Shown: positions 6,710-13,451, counted from the stretch's first letter. The stretch is DNA of 14,052 nucleotides from Candidatus Aenigmatarchaeota archaeon (GCA_030616125.1 JAUWXZ010000007.1:1-14052), one strand, 5' to 3'. The notes: generated by a model not told the origin, from the letters alone. Numbers and translations: made by a program.

Positions 6710-8005
6710 CTGCTAAGAAGAACTCATTACACTGGTGAACTTAAAAAACATATAGGAAAATCAGTTGTTTTAGCAGGATGGGTTTATGATACAAGAATTT
6801 TAGGTGGAATCAATTTTGTTCTTTTGAGAGATAAAGATGGGATAATCCAAATTACTGCTTCAAAGGATAAAGTTACAAAAAAACTTTTAGAGTTAATGGG
6901 TAAGCTTCATCAAGAAGATGTTGTTGCTGTTAAAGGAAAAGTCGTAAAAAACAAGCAGGCTCCTGAGGGAATAGAAATAATTCCGTCTGAAATAAATGTC
7001 ATAAACAAATCCAAAGTTCTTTTACCTTTAGATCCTAGACGGGTAGCAAAAGCAAATTTAGATACCCAGCTAGACTGGAGGTTTTTATATTTTAGGACCG
7101 ATAAGGCAAAAGCAATTTTTAAAATTCAGTCACAGATAAGCAAATCTTTTCGCGAATTTTTCAGCAATAGAAATTACTTAGAAATTCAGCCACCAATATT
7201 AATTTCTTCTGCAAGCGAAGGTGGTGCAGAACTATTTCAACTTCCTTATTTTGAAAGGGAAGCATTTCTTGCTCAATCCCCTCAATTGTATAAGCAAATG
7301 TGTGCAATTGCGTTTGAAAAAGTTTTTATGATTGTTCCTTGCTTTAGAGCAGAAAAATTTGACCAACCAACACATTTGAATGAAATAAGACAGATGGATA
7401 TTGAGCAAGCTTTTACAAATGATGAAGATATTATGAAAGTTTTGGAGGAATGTCTTGTCTATATTTTGAAACGAGTGAAAAAGAATTGCGAAAATGAATT
7501 AAAAATCTTAAAAACAGATTTAAAAATTCCAAAACTGCCGTTGAAAAGAATCAGTTACACGCAAGCGATAAATTTATTAAAAGAACATAAAGAGGAAATT
7601 TCTTGGGGAGAAGATTTTTCAAAGACTCAAGAAAAAAAAATATCAAAATTAGTCGGGAACACTTTTTTCATAAAAGATTGGCCAACAAAAATTAAGGCAT
7701 TCTATGCAATACCCCATGAAAAAAAGCCAGAAATTTGTAAGGCTTTTGATTTAATTCATAGTGGTATAGAGATTGCTTCCGGTACTCAGAGAATTCATAT
7801 TCCAGAATTGCTTATAAAACAATTAAAAGAAAAGGGGCTAAATCCAGAAAGGTTTAAATCATACATAGAGTGTTTTAGATATGGCGCCCCATATCATTCT
7901 GGCTGGAGCATAGGATTAGAAAGAATTACCATGACTATTACTAACAGAGCAAATATAAGAGAAGTCACAATGTTCCCCCGAGATAGAAGTAGAATAACTC
8001 CATAG
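6710..8005 (+). CDS. aspS: aspartate-tRNA ligase (archaeal type, probably non-discriminating)
   Basis: About 431 residues. The anticodon-binding OB fold is RRTHYTGELKKHIG...AGWVYDTRILGGINFVLLRDKDG. The class II core shows motif 2 (PCFRAEKFDQPTHLNEIRQMDIEQAF) and motif 3 (GWSIGLERITM), ending NIREVTMFPRDRSRITP as in Thermococcus AspRS. The frame has no ATG/GTG/TTG until TTG 6824, which would cut away 38 conserved residues. CTG at 6710, 5 bases after GGGGTG (6699-6704), is the likely start. At the two positions reported to make the Thermococcus enzyme tRNA(Asp)-specific (Trp26, Lys85), this protein has Tyr and, by alignment, Pro (QAPEGIEI). That suggests it also charges tRNA(Asn), fitting the nearby gatCAB. 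The specificity call is inferred. Confidence 0.93.
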   Translation: MLRRTHYTGELKKHIGKSVVLAGWVYDTRILGGINFVLLRDKDGIIQITASKDKVTKKLLELMGKLHQEDVVAVKGKVVKNKQAPEGIEIIPSEINVINKSKVLLPLDPRRVAKANLDTQLDWRFLYFRTDKAKAIFKIQSQISKSFREFFSNRNYLEIQPPILISSASEGGAELFQLPYFEREAFLAQSPQLYKQMCAIAFEKVFMIVPCFRAEKFDQPTHLNEIRQMDIEQAFTNDEDIMKVLEECLVYILKRVKKNCENELKILKTDLKIPKLPLKRISYTQAINLLKEHKEEISWGEDFSKTQEKKISKLVGNTFFIKDWPTKIKAFYAIPHEKKPEICKAFDLIHSGIEIASGTQRIHIPELLIKQLKEKGLNPERFKSYIECFRYGAPYHSGWSIGLERITMTITNRANIREVTMFPRDRSRITP

Positions 8006-8009
8006 AAAT

Positions 8010-8252
8010 TTACTTAGTTCTTTCTAAAAACAAATTACAAGCTAGGATGTGCGAACAATGTTTTTCTCTTAAAGATCCCCACTTGCAATCACATTCCCAG
8101 GTGTTTTTTTCCTTGTCAAAAATCACAGAGTGTGTTTCTTTACTGATAACTTTAAAATGAATTCTTTTATCAGTCTCGACTTCTTTGATAACTTTACCTT
8201 CTTTCAAAAGCAAAGAAGCTTTCTCTTTAGTTTTTTTAGAAATATTTTTCAT
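8010..8252 (-). CDS. SWIM zinc-finger protein
   Basis: 80 residues. The C-terminal half carries C54-x-C56-x9-C66-x-H68 (ECDCKWG...HCSHILAC), the metal ligands of a SWIM domain, a small zinc module implicated in DNA or protein binding. The N-terminus is lysine-rich (MKNISKKTKEKASLLLKEGKV), also typical for stand-alone SWIM proteins. It is convergent with aspS, only 4 bases apart. A 15-base near-perfect palindrome (ACAAAAT-A-ATTTTGT, 8253-8267) touches the start codon and could be an operator. Exact role unknown. Confidence 0.82.
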   Translation of the reverse strand: MKNISKKTKEKASLLLKEGKVIKEVETDKRIHFKVISKETHSVIFDKEKNTWECDCKWGSLREKHCSHILACNLFLERTK

Positions 8253-8363
8253 ACAAAATAATTTTGTTCCCTAACTTAATACTTTTTGTTTTCTTCAATT
8301 TCCTAGACCAATGTGTGTTGAAAATACCCAAGTCTAATGAAAACTCTAATCCAAACCTTAAGA

Positions 8364-8429
8364 TTAAATTTCTTCTTCCTCGTCCTCTTCAGAGTCTGTT
8401 AAAGGGTCGTAAATATTTTCATCTGGCAT
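8364..8429 (-). CDS. possible 21-residue acidic peptide downstream of ftsZ
   Basis: ATG at 8429 to TAA at 8364-8366, 21 residues of which 11 are Asp or Glu, starting MPDENIYDPL and ending in a run of glutamates then Ile. The start is preceded by GGAGGGGG (8443-8436) with a 6-base gap, one of the strongest ribosome binding sites in the window. It begins 42 bases after the ftsZ stop on the same strand. The Shine-Dalgarno is also the 3' arm of a hairpin. No homolog is recognised; the SD and clean stop are the only support. Confidence 0.4.
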   Translation of the reverse strand: MPDENIYDPLTDSEEDEEEEI

Positions 8430-8433
8430 TTGC

Positions 8434-8468
8434 TTCCCCCTCCGTTTTGAAAATGAAAAAGGAGGGAA
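8434..8468 (-). promoter_or_regulatory. hairpin covering the SD of the acidic ORF, or ftsZ terminator
   Basis: On the minus strand CCCTCC (8466-8461) can pair with GGAGGG (8443-8438), extended by UU:AA with a two-G bulge, around a loop of about 17 bases rich in T. The 5' arm begins 5 bases after the ftsZ stop codon. It could stop transcription or processing after ftsZ, or hide the ribosome binding site of the following small ORF. Confidence 0.4.
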
Positions 8469-8471
8469 TTT

Positions 8472-9629
8472 TCATCTTATTATATCAATTCCCAAAGTTT
8501 GGCTTATTTCTCTTGTTACTGGTGTCTCATAGCTTACTGGTCCAAGTATGTAGGGCGACTTAACTCCAGTAATGATTGCAATTACCTGAACCCTACCTTC
8601 AAACTCAGGCAAAATTCTTGCTCCCCAGAAAACTTGTGCCGAAGGATCTAAATATTGTGCGACTGCTTCTCCAATTGCATTAACTTCATCCAGTCTTAGG
8701 TCTGGTCCACCAGTTATGTGTATCAATGCCCCAGTTGAACCAGTGTAATCAACTTCCAGCAAAGGATTTGTCAATGCTTTGTTGATTGCGTCCATTGCTC
8801 TATCTGATTGTTTGCTCTCACCAACCCCTATGGCTGAAACTCCACCAGTGCGCATTACTGCCTTTACATCGGCATAATCTAGGTTGACTAAACTTGGTAG
8901 AGTAATTGTTTCTGTGATTCCTTTTACCATGCTTGCTATTAGTTCGTCTGCAACTGCAAATGCTTGCTGAATGGACAAATTACCAGCATATTTTAACAAC
9001 TTGTCATTTTCTATTACTATTGCTGTATCACAAACCTGTCTCAGACTAGCTAATCCGTCCTCTGCTTTTGAAATCCTCACTCCTTCTACTTTGAACGGCA
9101 TTGTAACAACTGCAATGACAATAGCTCCCATGGACTTAGCAATTTCGCATACAACTGGAACAGCACCAGTGCCTGTACCTTTGCCTAAACCGGCTATTGC
9201 AAATACTAGATCACAACCTTCCAATGCTTCTTTTATTTCGTTTCTGGACTCTTCTGCACATTTTCTTCCTATTTCTGGATAACCACCGCATCCCAATCCT
9301 TTAGTTAACTCTCTTCCAATCAAAATTTTTCTATCTGATTTTCCTACTGCTAAGTGCTTTGCATCGGAATTAAGAGAGACTGTTTCTGCTCCCTCAGTTC
9401 CCATTTCTGCAAGTCTTGTAATTGTGTTTTGTCCTGCGCCACCGCAACCAACGGCAATAATTTTAGCCTTTTTTACTGAAAAGCCAAACTCTTGTTCAGC
9501 TAGTTTATAGTAATCAACATTGCTAAAAGTAGCTCCTGAAGTAGGTTCTAGCTTAAATCTTGTTGTTGGAGAATCTTCACCAAACGTTTTTTCTAAAGCG
9601 TTTTTTACAATTGAATCCATTTCTCCCAT
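8472..9629 (-). CDS. ftsZ: cell division GTPase FtsZ
   Basis: 385 residues. FtsZ polymerises at mid-cell with GTP to form the division ring. The N-terminal extension (1-50) is followed by AVGCGGAGQNTI (59-70), LNSDAKHL, the tubulin signature region AGLGKGTGTGA (146-156) and the T7 loop NLDYAD with catalytic acidic residues. The C-terminal domain has GALIHITGG and ends TLGIDIIR, so the long bacterial tail is absent. The signature differs from the common GGGTGTG: residue 150 is Lys. GGAGGAG (9641-9635), 5 bases before ATG, fixes the start; a TTTTATAAAA block lies at 9646-9655. No partner division gene (SepF, CdvB) is in the window. Confidence 0.96.
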   Translation of the reverse strand: MGEMDSIVKNALEKTFGEDSPTTRFKLEPTSGATFSNVDYYKLAEQEFGFSVKKAKIIAVGCGGAGQNTITRLAEMGTEGAETVSLNSDAKHLAVGKSDRKILIGRELTKGLGCGGYPEIGRKCAEESRNEIKEALEGCDLVFAIAGLGKGTGTGAVPVVCEIAKSMGAIVIAVVTMPFKVEGVRISKAEDGLASLRQVCDTAIVIENDKLLKYAGNLSIQQAFAVADELIASMVKGITETITLPSLVNLDYADVKAVMRTGGVSAIGVGESKQSDRAMDAINKALTNPLLEVDYTGSTGALIHITGGPDLRLDEVNAIGEAVAQYLDPSAQVFWGARILPEFEGRVQVIAIITGVKSPYILGPVSYETPVTREISQTLGIDIIR

Positions 9630-9634
9630 TTTTT

Positions 9635-9641
9635 CTCCTCC
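9635..9641 (-). promoter_or_regulatory. ftsZ Shine-Dalgarno
   Basis: GGAGGAG on the minus strand, 5 bases before ATG 9629. It selects the first of the two nearby methionines (M1 and M4). Confidence 0.7.
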
Positions 9642-9940
9642 TATCTTTTATAAAACATATTTTGTGTCATCGAAAACCTTTATTAAGGCAATCGATTAAC
9701 TTAATTTTAGAAAAAATAAAATTTTATAATAAACAGTACCAGAATTAGTTCAAAAAACCCTAATAATTACTTTTTTCTGGTATTTAAGTCAATTTATATA
9801 GAGTTTCCTATATGTTATTTTAAATAATTTTTGCGAACTTTCAGAAAAAAATTTGAATCTTTAAGTTCGGGTAAGTACTTTGTCTACCGAGAAAACCTTT
9901 GGCCTTACCGGAATACTAAAGGAATTGAAATTGATATAAA
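9642..9940. other. intergenic region between ftsZ and tRNA-Asn; possible structured RNA
   Basis: No credible protein gene. The part nearest ftsZ is its upstream region, A/T-rich, with TATA-like blocks at 9646-9655 and around 9722-9732. Between 9834 and 9909 two stems lie back to back: CGAACTT (9834-9840) with AAGTTCG (9863-9869), then GGTAAG (9870-9875) with CTTACC (9904-9909). A TATA-like AATTTATATA (9791-9800) precedes them on the + strand. On the minus strand this is the region downstream of tRNA-Asn, with a T7 run at 9851-9845. It may be a small RNA or a long tRNA trailer; no known RNA family is recognised. Confidence 0.3.
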
Positions 9941-10026
9941 CGCCTCGAGTCGGACTCGAACCGACGACCTTCCGGTTAACAGCCGGGCGCTCTTTATAGC
10001 AAAAGAACCTACTGAGCTATCGAGGC
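9941..10026 (-). tRNA. tRNA-Asn (GTT) with a D-loop intron
   Basis: 86 bases. Acceptor GCCTCGA pairs with TCGAGGC, discriminator G. D-stem is GCTC:GAGC, anticodon loop CTGTTAA with GTT, and the T-arm GTCGG-TTCGAGT-CCGAC is canonical. The D-loop has 21 bases instead of 8. Removing 13 bases (9994-10006) leaves AGTAGGTA, a standard D-loop, and a 73-base tRNA, the normal size. The anticodon stem has one mismatch (C27-A43). The gene lies 42 bases downstream of gatB, whose enzyme acts on Asp-tRNA(Asn). Confidence 0.93.
9994..10006 (-). other. putative 13-base intron in the tRNA-Asn D-loop (20/21)
   Basis: Minus-strand TCTTTTGCTATAA. GTAG (D-loop) pairs with CTAT, followed by a 3-base bulge AAA and then the D-stem GAGC. 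Cutting after two bases on each side (GT|T and AA|A) gives exactly the canonical D-loop AGTAGGTA. This is a noncanonical position; the usual archaeal intron is at 37/38. The inner part is only a loop, so it is a bulge-helix-loop. Confidence 0.7.
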
Positions 10027-10068
10027 ATGTTTATAATAAGTTCTTAGCTTCTTTTAAATATTTGATGT

Positions 10069-11469
10069 TCATTTGGTCAATTTTTCTATAAGCTCTCTAA
10101 CCACTTTGGGATCTGCTGTTTTTCTGGTCTTTTTCAGAACATGTCCAACCAAAAATTCCAATGCTTTTTTCCTTCCAGCCTTTAGGTCATCTACTGCCTT
10201 TTTATTTTCTTTTATTACTGCTAAAACTACTTTTTCAAGCTCTTTTTTACCCTTAATCGTAACCAATTTCTTTTCTTTAACGATTTGCTCAGGCGATTTT
10301 CCAGTAGGAACATATTCTTTAATTATTTCTTTAGCAAGTCTTTCAGTAATTTTTCCTTTATCTATCAATTTTAGAAGCTCAACAAAGCTTTTTGGCTTAA
10401 CTCTTGATTCCCTGATCGTGATTTTGTTCCAATTCAAGCATTTAAGCAAGTCAGTAACAATCCACTTTGCTAACTGTTTGTAATTTTTATAAATTTTGGA
10501 ACAATCCTCAAAAAAATCAGCCAAAGCTTTATCAATATAAACTATCACACTTGCTTGCTGCTTTGGAATTTTATATTGTTTAACAAATCTTTCAACTCTT
10601 TTATCTGGTAGTTCAGGCATCTTTAAACTTTTAATCCAAGATTGAGAAATTTCAATTTTTGTTAAGTCTGGTTCGAAAATATAACCATAGTCTTCTTCAA
10701 ATTCTTTTTTTCTTAGAGTATGAGTACTTCTAGTTTCAGCATCAAAATGCCTAGTCTCTCTTTCAACTTTCTTTCCAATTCTTCTCAAATTTTTTTGTCT
10801 TATGATTTCATAATTTAAAGCCTTTTCAACATTAGCAAATCCTGTAATATTTTTAATTTCAGCTCTTTCTCCACCTTCTAGGCTGATGTTTGCATCAACT
10901 CGCAAACCAGCTTCTTTACTTGGATCAAAAATCTCTAGGTGCTCTAAAATCGAAGAAAGTTTGGATAAAAATTCTCTTACTTCCTTAGTAGAAGTAAAAT
11001 CAGGCTCAGTAACTATTTCCAGTAAAGGAATTCCTGCTCGATTATAATCTGCTAAAACATGAGTTGCGCTTGTTATGTCTCCTCCAACATGAACTAACCT
11101 AGCGGGATCTTCTTCTAGATGAATTCTTCTGATTCTAATTTTCTTGCCTAAAATTTCTAAGTAGCCACCAACAGCTAAAGGAATTTCGTATTGTGATATT
11201 TGGAAATTTTTTGGCATGTCTGGATAAAAGTAAGATTTTCTTGAGAAGAAAATTTCAGGATTAATTTTACAGTTTAAAGCTTTGGCTGCTAATATTCCAA
11301 AATCAATAGCTTTTTTGTTTACTTTTGGTTTAGAACCTGGAAATCCCAAACATATCGGGCAAACTAAATTATTAGGTTCCTTACCTTCATAGTCAGTCGA
11401 ACAACTGCAGAAGAGTTTGGCTTTTGTTAGCAAATGAACGTGAATCTCAATTCCTATTAAAACTTTCAT
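10069..11469 (-). CDS. gatB: aspartyl/glutamyl-tRNA amidotransferase subunit B
   Basis: 466 residues, full length. GatB binds the mischarged tRNA and phosphorylates the aminoacyl side chain before ammonia transfer. The N-terminus has GIEIHVHLLTKAKLF with the zinc ligands C21, C23, C37 and C40 (CSC...CPIC), then FYPDMPKNFQISQYEIPL and the conserved RIHLEEDPARLVH. The C-terminal 150 residues are the helical and YqeY-like tail (VPTGKSPEQIVKEK...) that recognises the tRNA elbow. ATG overlaps the gatA stop by 4 bases, and its ribosome site GAGGTGA is embedded in the last codons of gatA. GatB rather than GatE with GatD indicates the GatCAB enzyme type. Confidence 0.96.
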   Translation of the reverse strand: MKVLIGIEIHVHLLTKAKLFCSCSTDYEGKEPNNLVCPICLGFPGSKPKVNKKAIDFGILAAKALNCKINPEIFFSRKSYFYPDMPKNFQISQYEIPLAVGGYLEILGKKIRIRRIHLEEDPARLVHVGGDITSATHVLADYNRAGIPLLEIVTEPDFTSTKEVREFLSKLSSILEHLEIFDPSKEAGLRVDANISLEGGERAEIKNITGFANVEKALNYEIIRQKNLRRIGKKVERETRHFDAETRSTHTLRKKEFEEDYGYIFEPDLTKIEISQSWIKSLKMPELPDKRVERFVKQYKIPKQQASVIVYIDKALADFFEDCSKIYKNYKQLAKWIVTDLLKCLNWNKITIRESRVKPKSFVELLKLIDKGKITERLAKEIIKEYVPTGKSPEQIVKEKKLVTIKGKKELEKVVLAVIKENKKAVDDLKAGRKKALEFLVGHVLKKTRKTADPKVVRELIEKLTK

Positions 11470-12845
11470 TCATTCACCTCAAAGGTGTGAGCAGCTTGAA
11501 TAATTTTCTTTTCTTGTAAATGATCTGCCATCAAATGCAGGCCAACAGGTAAACTTTTAACAAAACCACAAGGCAAAGAAATCATAGGAATTCCAGCAAG
11601 ATTTGGAGCTGCGGTTAAGACATCCATCATATAAGCTTCAATAGGTTCAAGTTTTTTAACTTCATCAAACCTCGGAGCTATTACTGGCATTGTGGGTGCG
11701 GCAATTACGTCAAACTTTTTGAAAATTCTTCTAAAGTCTTGGATTACTAGACTCCTGACTTTTAAAGCCTTCAAGTAATAAGCATCCCTAAAACCTGCCA
11801 TCCTTGCATAAGTTCCTAAAATAATTCTTCTTTTTGCTTCTTCTCCAAAACCTAGTTTTCTTATCTGAGAAAAGTATTCTTCAAAATTTCCTTTTAGCTC
11901 TGAATGAAAACCATAACGCATACCACAGAATTTTGCTAAGTTTGTGGAAGCTTCTGCCATAGCAATCAAATAATAAGAAGGTAATGCATAGGTAGTCTGA
12001 GATAAAGAAACTTCTTGGTATTTTGCTCCTAGGCTTTCAAGTTTTTTAATTGCTTTCCAAACTAAATCTTTAATTTTCGGGTCAACACCTTCTCCAAAAT
12101 ATTCTTTTGGGACTGCAATTTTTATTTTTGAATTTTCTTCACAGTACTTTGTAAAATCTTCATCTCTAACTTCTAAACTAGTAGAATCTAAAGTGTCGTA
12201 GCCGGAAATTACTGAAAGTAGTAGAGCAGTGTCATAAACTGTTTTCCCTATTGTTCCAATTTTATCCAAGCTGTTAGCATAGTCTATTAAACCAAATCTA
12301 CTTACCCTTCCGTAAGTTGGAGTTATTCCAACAACTCCACAAAAAGCAGCAGGGCAAGAAATCGATCCACCAGTAGATTCAGCCATAGCAATATGTGGAA
12401 AGTCTGCTAAAGCAGTTAAGCAAGCAGCACCTCCTGAACTTCCTCCACAAACCCTGGTTTTATCCCAAGGATTTTTTGGAATAACAAAAGAATTAACAGA
12501 GAAGCTTCCAAACCCAAATTCATCCTGAGCAGTTTTTCCGATAATAACTGAGCCTTGACCCTTTACTTTTTTAACACAAGTAGCATCAAAGGGTGGAACA
12601 TAACCTTCTAGGATCTTAGAACCTGCTGTTGATTGTATGCCTTGAGTGCATATATTGTCCTTTACTGAAATTGGAATTCCGTATAGTTTCCCTTTTTTCT
12701 CTGGATTTTCAATTTTTATAGTTATGAAAGGTGAATATTCAGATTGAATTTTTTCTATTTTTTTCTTTATTTCAGATATGAATTCATCTAAGGAAATTTT
12801 CCCTGATTTTATTTTTTCTATATGTTCTTTTACTAAAGATTTCAT
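11466..12845 (-). CDS. gatA: aspartyl/glutamyl-tRNA amidotransferase subunit A
   Basis: 459 residues. GatA is the amidase that releases ammonia from glutamine for the GatB site. The Ser-cisSer-Lys triad is present and correctly spaced: K62 (PISVKDN), S137 (GGSSGGA) and S161 (STGGSIS), with gaps of 75 and 24 residues as in Staphylococcus GatA (K79, S154, S178). The segment after S161 reads SISCPAAFCG, where IRQPAAFCG is commoner. ATG overlaps the gatC stop by 4 bases (ATGA). Order gatC-gatA-gatB with tight overlaps implies one mRNA and equal expression of the three subunits. Confidence 0.96.
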   Translation of the reverse strand: MKSLVKEHIEKIKSGKISLDEFISEIKKKIEKIQSEYSPFITIKIENPEKKGKLYGIPISVKDNICTQGIQSTAGSKILEGYVPPFDATCVKKVKGQGSVIIGKTAQDEFGFGSFSVNSFVIPKNPWDKTRVCGGSSGGAACLTALADFPHIAMAESTGGSISCPAAFCGVVGITPTYGRVSRFGLIDYANSLDKIGTIGKTVYDTALLLSVISGYDTLDSTSLEVRDEDFTKYCEENSKIKIAVPKEYFGEGVDPKIKDLVWKAIKKLESLGAKYQEVSLSQTTYALPSYYLIAMAEASTNLAKFCGMRYGFHSELKGNFEEYFSQIRKLGFGEEAKRRIILGTYARMAGFRDAYYLKALKVRSLVIQDFRRIFKKFDVIAAPTMPVIAPRFDEVKKLEPIEAYMMDVLTAAPNLAGIPMISLPCGFVKSLPVGLHLMADHLQEKKIIQAAHTFEVNE

Positions 12846-13141
12846 ACAATTCTCGGACCTTTGAAATATTTTTTTTCTTTGTGCTTAGTATTGGCTAAAG
12901 GATTCCATTTCCAGGTTTTTACTTCATCTTCTCTCATGACATTTTTTAATTCTAGGGCATGGAAAGAAGGTTTAACTTTTGAAGTATCAACTTCATCAAT
13001 TTTTTTAAAGGTCTTTAGGATATCCTCCAGTTGTTTAATAAACTTTTCTTTTTCTTCATCGCTTAATTCAAGCCTAGCAATTTTAGAAACATGCTCAAGC
13101 AGTTCTTTATCAATCTTCCAGTATTTAGAAGTTTCCACCAT
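12842..13141 (-). CDS. gatC: aspartyl/glutamyl-tRNA amidotransferase subunit C
   Basis: 99 residues, normal size for the small subunit that wraps around GatA and holds the complex together. Typical features are the N-terminal helix (LLEHVSKIARLELSDEEKEKFIKQLEDIL), FKKIDEVDTSKVKPSFHALEL and MREDEV, with the C-terminal GPRIV. The first gene of the gatCAB operon; the promoter should lie in the 77 bases before tRNA-Arg on the other strand, but no clear TATA box is evident on the minus strand. Confidence 0.95.
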   Translation of the reverse strand: MVETSKYWKIDKELLEHVSKIARLELSDEEKEKFIKQLEDILKTFKKIDEVDTSKVKPSFHALELKNVMREDEVKTWKWNPLANTKHKEKKYFKGPRIV

Positions 13142-13218
13142 TTACCACTAATTGAAATTGTGATTGAAAACAATAAAACTTAAATCTTTCTTATCTTAAA
13201 AATTCTTAATGTAAATAG

Positions 13219-13293
13219 GGGCTCGTAGCACAACAAGGATAGTGCGCTCGGCTTCGGACCGAGAGGTTGGGGGTTCAAATCCCTCCGAGCCCA
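13219..13293 (+). tRNA. tRNA-Arg (TCG)
   Basis: 75 bases, intron-free. Acceptor GGGCTCG:CGAGCCC with discriminator A, D-stem GCAC:GTGC, anticodon stem CTCGG:CCGAG with loop CTTCGGA (TCG), T-stem GGGGG:CCCTC with loop TTCAAAT. It reads Arg CGN codons. It serves as an internal control: its loops have normal sizes, unlike the two interrupted tRNAs nearby. Confidence 0.95.
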
Positions 13294-13350
13294 CAAATTT
13301 AAAATTAACAAAATATTATTGATTTATGCTCCCATCGTCTAGTCCGGCCA

Positions 13351-13362
13351 AATTAAGCTGAT
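13351..13362 (+). other. putative 12-base intron in the tRNA-Glu D-loop
   Basis: AATTAAGCTGAT. CGGC (13345-13348) pairs with GCTG (13357-13360), followed by the 3-base bulge ATA and the D-stem GGAT. Cutting after two bases (CA|A and AT|A) yields the D-loop AGTCCGGCCAA. A one-base slide at the junction is possible. A noncanonical position near 20/21, the same area as in tRNA-Asn. Confidence 0.6.
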
Positions 13363-13379
13363 AGGATAGCTGCTTCTCG

Positions 13380-13392
13380 ACGATGAGGAAAT
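13380..13392 (+). other. putative 13-base intron at 37/38 of tRNA-Glu
   Basis: ACGATGAGGAAAT, at the canonical archaeal intron site one base 3' of the anticodon. TTCT (positions 32-35) pairs with GGAA; the 5' bulge is CG|A and the 3' bulge AT|A, the canonical spacing of four base pairs and three-base bulges. There is no stable inner helix (bulge-helix-loop). Confidence 0.8.
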
Positions 13393-13451
13393 AGCAGCGG
13401 ACCTGGGTTCAAATCCCAGTGGGAGCACTCTTGTTAACTTAAGTGCCCTAC

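Larger units (their letters stand above)
13328..13427 (+). tRNA. tRNA-Glu (CTC) with two introns
   Basis: 100 bases, 25 more than expected. Acceptor GCTCCCA:TGGGAGC, discriminator A, D-stem GTCT:GGAT, anticodon stem GCTGC:GCAGC, T-arm CTGGG-TTCAAAT-CCCAG. The start (TCGTCTAGTCCGGCC) is typical of tRNA-Glu. Removing 13351-13362 and 13380-13392 leaves a D-loop of 11 bases and the 7-base loop TTCTCGA with anticodon CTC, a 75-base tRNA. A TATA-like TTTAAAATTA (13298-13307) lies 25 bases upstream, so it may be transcribed on its own. Confidence 0.92.

Noticed and set aside
6824..8005. aspS starting at TTG 6824
   Set aside because: This would delete the first 38 residues, which match the AspRS OB fold in the same frame with no stop.
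8971..9282. 103-codon + strand frame opposite ftsZ
   Set aside because: Antisense of the FtsZ GTPase domain, no independent support.
9831..10091. 86-codon + strand frame across the tRNA-Asn gene
   Set aside because: Its middle is the antisense translation of the tRNA (the familiar SSRTRTDDLPVNSRA pattern); it is not a protein gene.
10073..10483. 136-codon + strand frame opposite gatB
   Set aside because: A shadow of the GatB C-terminal coding sequence; no motifs and no ribosome site.
13435..13440. Possible third tRNA insert in tRNA-Arg or the tRNA trailer
   Set aside because: tRNA-Arg has normal loop sizes and folds fully at 75 bases, so no intron is needed.
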